From the NCBI GenBank assembly GCA_948567375.1, contig OX419756.1, positions 43,688,552 through 43,752,551 on the forward strand: a stretch of DNA of 64,000 bases, read 5' to 3'. Source of the stretch: Lunularia cruciata (Eukaryota; Streptophyta; Marchantiopsida; Lunulariales; Lunulariaceae). The notes beneath the pieces are model-generated. The model was given only the letters and a program-made list of their open reading frames with translations. It was not told where the DNA came from and ran no database searches. The position numbers and the translations under genes were made by a program. Below are positions 61,508-64,000 of the stretch, piece after piece. How positions within the stretch are numbered: position 1 is the first letter of the stretch; each line of letters begins with the position of its first letter.

Positions 61508-61934
61508 TGTAACAATATGGAGTTTAGCGACGAAGTTAGTCGGGCTCACGACATAGCACATAAGACAAATTAGCCTAGAATATTCCGGAAGTATCTAGGA
61601 AGCTTCTTGGGAAGCTTCCCGGTTAGCTTAGCTTGCACCTTAAGTAAGTAGCTTCTAGAAGGAAGCTTCTAGAAGCTTCCAACTAGCTTAGCTTGCACCT
61701 TAAGTAAGTAGCTTCTAGAAGGAAGCTTCTAGAAGCTTCCAACTAGCTTAGCTTGCACGCCAAGTAGGCGGCTTCTAGCAGGAAGCTTCTTGAGAAGCTT
61801 CTCAAGGGCCTTGTATGATATCTATAAATACCAAAGCCAAAGCTCATGCTAGGCATTCAGAGTTTTCTCTCATTCAAGTGTCCCAATGTGAGTTTCCATT
61901 CTCCTATTTCTCTCCTCTGATTCGGTCTTTTACA
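61508..61934 (+). repeat. 5' LTR (copy c) of the heat-shock-element gypsy family
   Basis: About 427 bp, starting TGTAACAATATGGAG and ending TTTTACA, followed one base later by a primer-binding site. A 60-bp unit is repeated three times in register at about 61625-61800 (the first two almost identical, the third diverged). TATAAATA is at 61823-61830. A 32-bp partial duplicate of the LTR start lies just before it at 61475-61507. Confidence 0.9.
61578..61801 (+). promoter_or_regulatory. heat-shock-element array in LTR copy c
   Basis: The heat-shock factor consensus is alternating nGAAn/nTTCn pentamers. Perfect runs here are GAAtaTTCcgGAA (61578-61590), GAAgcTTCtaGAAgcTTC (61662-61679) and the same four-unit run at 61722-61739. 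Additional GAAgcTTC pairs are at 61599, 61611, 61782 and 61794. All lie 20-245 bp upstream of the TATAAATA box, as in a heat-inducible promoter. Binding and inducibility are inferred. Confidence 0.7.
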
Positions 61935-61935
61935 A

Positions 61936-61947
61936 TGGTATCAGTGC
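61936..61947 (+). other. retrotransposon primer-binding site (initiator tRNA-Met type)
   Basis: TGGTATCAGTGC follows the LTR end by one base. It matches the usual plant retrotransposon primer site TGGTATCAGAGC, complementary to the 3' end of initiator tRNA-Met, with one difference. This fixes LTR copy c as a 5' LTR and the element as plus-strand. Confidence 0.85.
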
Positions 61948-62205
61948 AGGAATAGGATGGATGGAATTTATGGACCACCAAATCCACTTCCACCAAACCA
62001 TTGGGAATTTTGCGTCCAAATACTACCCAAGCATTGTTTCACACAGTTCATCACCTCACACTTTGGACAAGATTTTTTGCATATGATCACCATATCTGAG
62101 GAACCCTTGGTGCTTCTGGTTGTAACTTATAGAGAATGGTGGACATGTTGTTTCTATATGTTAATAAATTAGATAGATTGGGAGTGGTGTGATAGAGGAG
62201 CAACC

Positions 62206-63120
62206 ATGGCGGCAATACCTGATGTTATCCTTGCTATGCAACAACAAATCGAGCACCTTACTTGATTGTTGGATGAACAAGATCTTCGACGACAAGAGCA
62301 TGTGGAGAGAGTACCAATTTGAGAAGGAGAAGATCAGATCAGATTCCCTAAACCCAAGGCAATTGAAGGCAAGAATCTCCCAGGTGCAGTGGAGAATTTT
62401 TTGTTTGATTATGAACGTTATTTTGAAGCTACCAATCTACAAGATGAGCAAAAACAAATTCTCTTGGCTTCTAGCCAATTGGATGAAGTAGCAAAGCTAT
62501 GGTGGAGATTCTGAGTGGAGCGAGACCAATGACAAATGGTTGCACCGATCTTGACTTGGGTAGAATTCAAGAGCTCAATAATCAGTCCATTCCAAGTTAT
62601 AAATGCCACATGAGCTACACAGGATAAGTTGGCAGAGTTGAAACAGATTGGCTTTGTAAGAAGTTACATCACACATTCCAAAACACCATCATGCAAATTC
62701 CAGATATTTTGGAAGATGAAGCTCTGGATCGATTTGTGAGGGGCTTGAAGGCACGAACCAAATTAGAGGTAACCATGTGAGAGCCACAACACTTGGAGGA
62801 AGCCATGCGGTTGGCCGAACGTTTTGATTCCTTGGTGGTAACAACTTGGTCTCAACCTCAACCCCCACAAAGCCTACCAATACACTACACACAAGTGGAG
62901 GAGCCAGCACCAATGGAGATTGATGCAATTCAACAAAGACCACTGGGCATGGCTGACAAGGAGAAATTGCGACAAAATGGTGGTTGTTTTTATTGTTGCC
63001 AGTTGGAGCATCATATTGTTGAATGTCCACTCAAGAATGGATGACCACAACAAGTTGCCCAAGTGGAGGTTGTGGAGCGGAATGATCAGGGAAACGAAGA
63101 ATCCCAGTAGGAGATTTTGA
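62206..63120 (+). pseudogene. gag of the heat-shock-element gypsy element
   Basis: Starts at ATG 62206 (MAAIPDVILAMQQQIEHL). A retrotransposon gag domain is readable (FLFDYERYFEATNL, DEVAKLWWRF, QDKLAELKQIGF, DEALDRFVRGLKARTKLEV). A CCHC zinc knuckle follows at about 62980-63025 (CFYCCQLEHHIVEC). Several in-frame TGA, TAG and TAA codons interrupt it, so no full Gag can be made. Apart from these it keeps its frame well and looks younger than the fossils at 53-57 kb. Confidence 0.85.
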
Positions 63121-63208
63121 GCCGCCTATTGGGAGCTTGATTAGTTCCAATGGGATTGAAGGCTCGACCTATGCAAGTCTACTTCACTATGATATCTAAT
63201 GATATCTA

Positions 63209-64000
63209 ATGATATCTAATTGGGGTTGTAGGATTTTGGTTGATTTTGGAAGTTCAGAGAATTACATGTCTATGCAAGTAGCAAAGGAATTGGATATTCC
63301 TATCAAGCCAGTGATTGGAAGTAGTTTGATGATGGCGGATGGTAGAAAGGGTTCTGCATTCCGCACCTTGCATCTTGTTACCTTCAAGATTGGGAAGGAG
63401 TATTTGGAGTGTATGAGGTTTGTAGTGACACCTCTACACTATAACATCATTCTAGGTCTACCTTGGCTTGAACGTCATAAGGTTCAGTTTGATTGGACCC
63501 GATGCCAAATTCAAGTACGACACCAAGGTAGGAATTTCCGATTAGGTTGTCTGGCACTTCTGAGTAAGACAACTAAGAATAGTTAGTCCCAAGATGGGAA
63601 GTCTGTTGAGAAGGTAGCCATAGAGTGAATCTGGAAGAGAGATGAGTCCCGGGATGGTAAATTTGCTAGGAAGGCAACCATGGAGCAAGCTTGGAAGAGA
63701 GATGAGTCCCTAGAAGGGCAGTTTGTTGATGAAGCAGCCATAGAGCAAGCTTTTGAGGAAGATAAGTTTGTATTTGCGGTTTGGATCAAGCCGATTGCAC
63801 AAGAACAAGCAGAGGAGGGCCAAGTGCCGTATCAAGCAATGGTTGATTGGATAGTTCAGGAGTTTGCAGATGTGTTTCCAGATGATCTGCCAAAGGGATT
63901 ACCCTCCGATCAAGGTATGCCTTTCAAGATCAAGTTATTGCCAGGGAGTACTCTAGTGAGTAGACCAATCTATCGGCTCTCACCAAAGGAGTTGGAAGAG
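63209..64000 (+). pseudogene. protease and start of reverse transcriptase, same element, cut by the window edge
   Basis: An open stretch 63209-63586 encodes a retropepsin-like domain (RILVDFGSSENYM, ADGRKGS, IILGLPWLERHKVQFDW). The catalytic triad position reads DFG rather than DSG/DTG. After stops near 63585-63660 comes an acidic linker (AAIEQAFEEDKFVF), then the RT N-terminal region (EFADVFPDDLPKGLPS, SRPIYRLSPKELEE) running off the right edge. Near-repeats of a roughly 60-bp motif containing AGAGATGAGTCCC occur at about 63590-63750, and GATATCTAAT is repeated three times at 63191-63220. Confidence 0.83.

Noticed and set aside
1-64000. tRNA or rRNA genes
   Set aside because: No stretch combined a plausible acceptor stem with the T-loop GTTC.A.TC motif, and no rRNA-like sequence was recognised by eye. 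A tRNAscan-SE run would settle this.

Overview
This window looks like nuclear DNA of a land plant. The five clear genes have interrupted reading frames with GT..AG introns, and they match plant housekeeping families: a TauD-like 2-oxoglutarate oxygenase, replication factor C subunit 3, a WDR25-type WD40 protein, a DUF4228/PADRE protein and the ribosome-biogenesis factor WDR12/YTM1. The remainder is rich in decayed Ty3/gypsy retrotransposons. The species cannot be fixed from the sequence. A bryophyte or other early-diverging land plant is a guess from gene style and intron sizes.

Layout: 1-2.07 kb holds a 187-bp tandem duplication, promoter or leader repeats and a (GA)n tract touching the first start codon. 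2.07-4.04 kb is the TauD-like gene (+). 5.45-12.21 kb is RFC3 (+, nine exons), with a 3.27-kb intron full of diverged repeats. 13.48-13.69 kb is a possible short secreted peptide. 14.40-17.03 kb is the WDR25-like gene (+), with a duplicated 3' splice site. 17-22.2 kb is intergenic. 22.20-23.08 kb is a single-exon DUF4228 gene (-). 23.1-27.1 kb is non-coding and grades into AT-rich DNA. 27.1-33.5 kb holds a 1.13-kb tandem repeat and two minus-strand gypsy fragments. 33.5-41.7 kb is intergenic with no supportable gene. 41.71-48.00 kb is WDR12 (-, thirteen exons). 48-64 kb is a nested retrotransposon graveyard that also contains a decayed coiled-coil reading frame of unknown family.

The genes share no operon or pathway layout. 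RFC3 loads the PCNA clamp. WDR12 acts in 60S ribosome assembly. The WDR25-like protein resembles spliceosomal CDC40/PRP17 relatives. The most striking observation is in one gypsy chromovirus family, present as LTRs at 32.1-32.5, 58.26-58.68 and 61.51-61.93 kb. Its promoter LTRs carry dense arrays of heat-shock elements just upstream of a TATAAATA box, and in one LTR these lie in 60-bp tandem repeats. A second unusual signal is a short palindrome family (CCGTTC-NNN-GAACGG then CTTCTGC) found in this window only in introns of RFC3 and WDR12, always in the sense orientation of the host gene.
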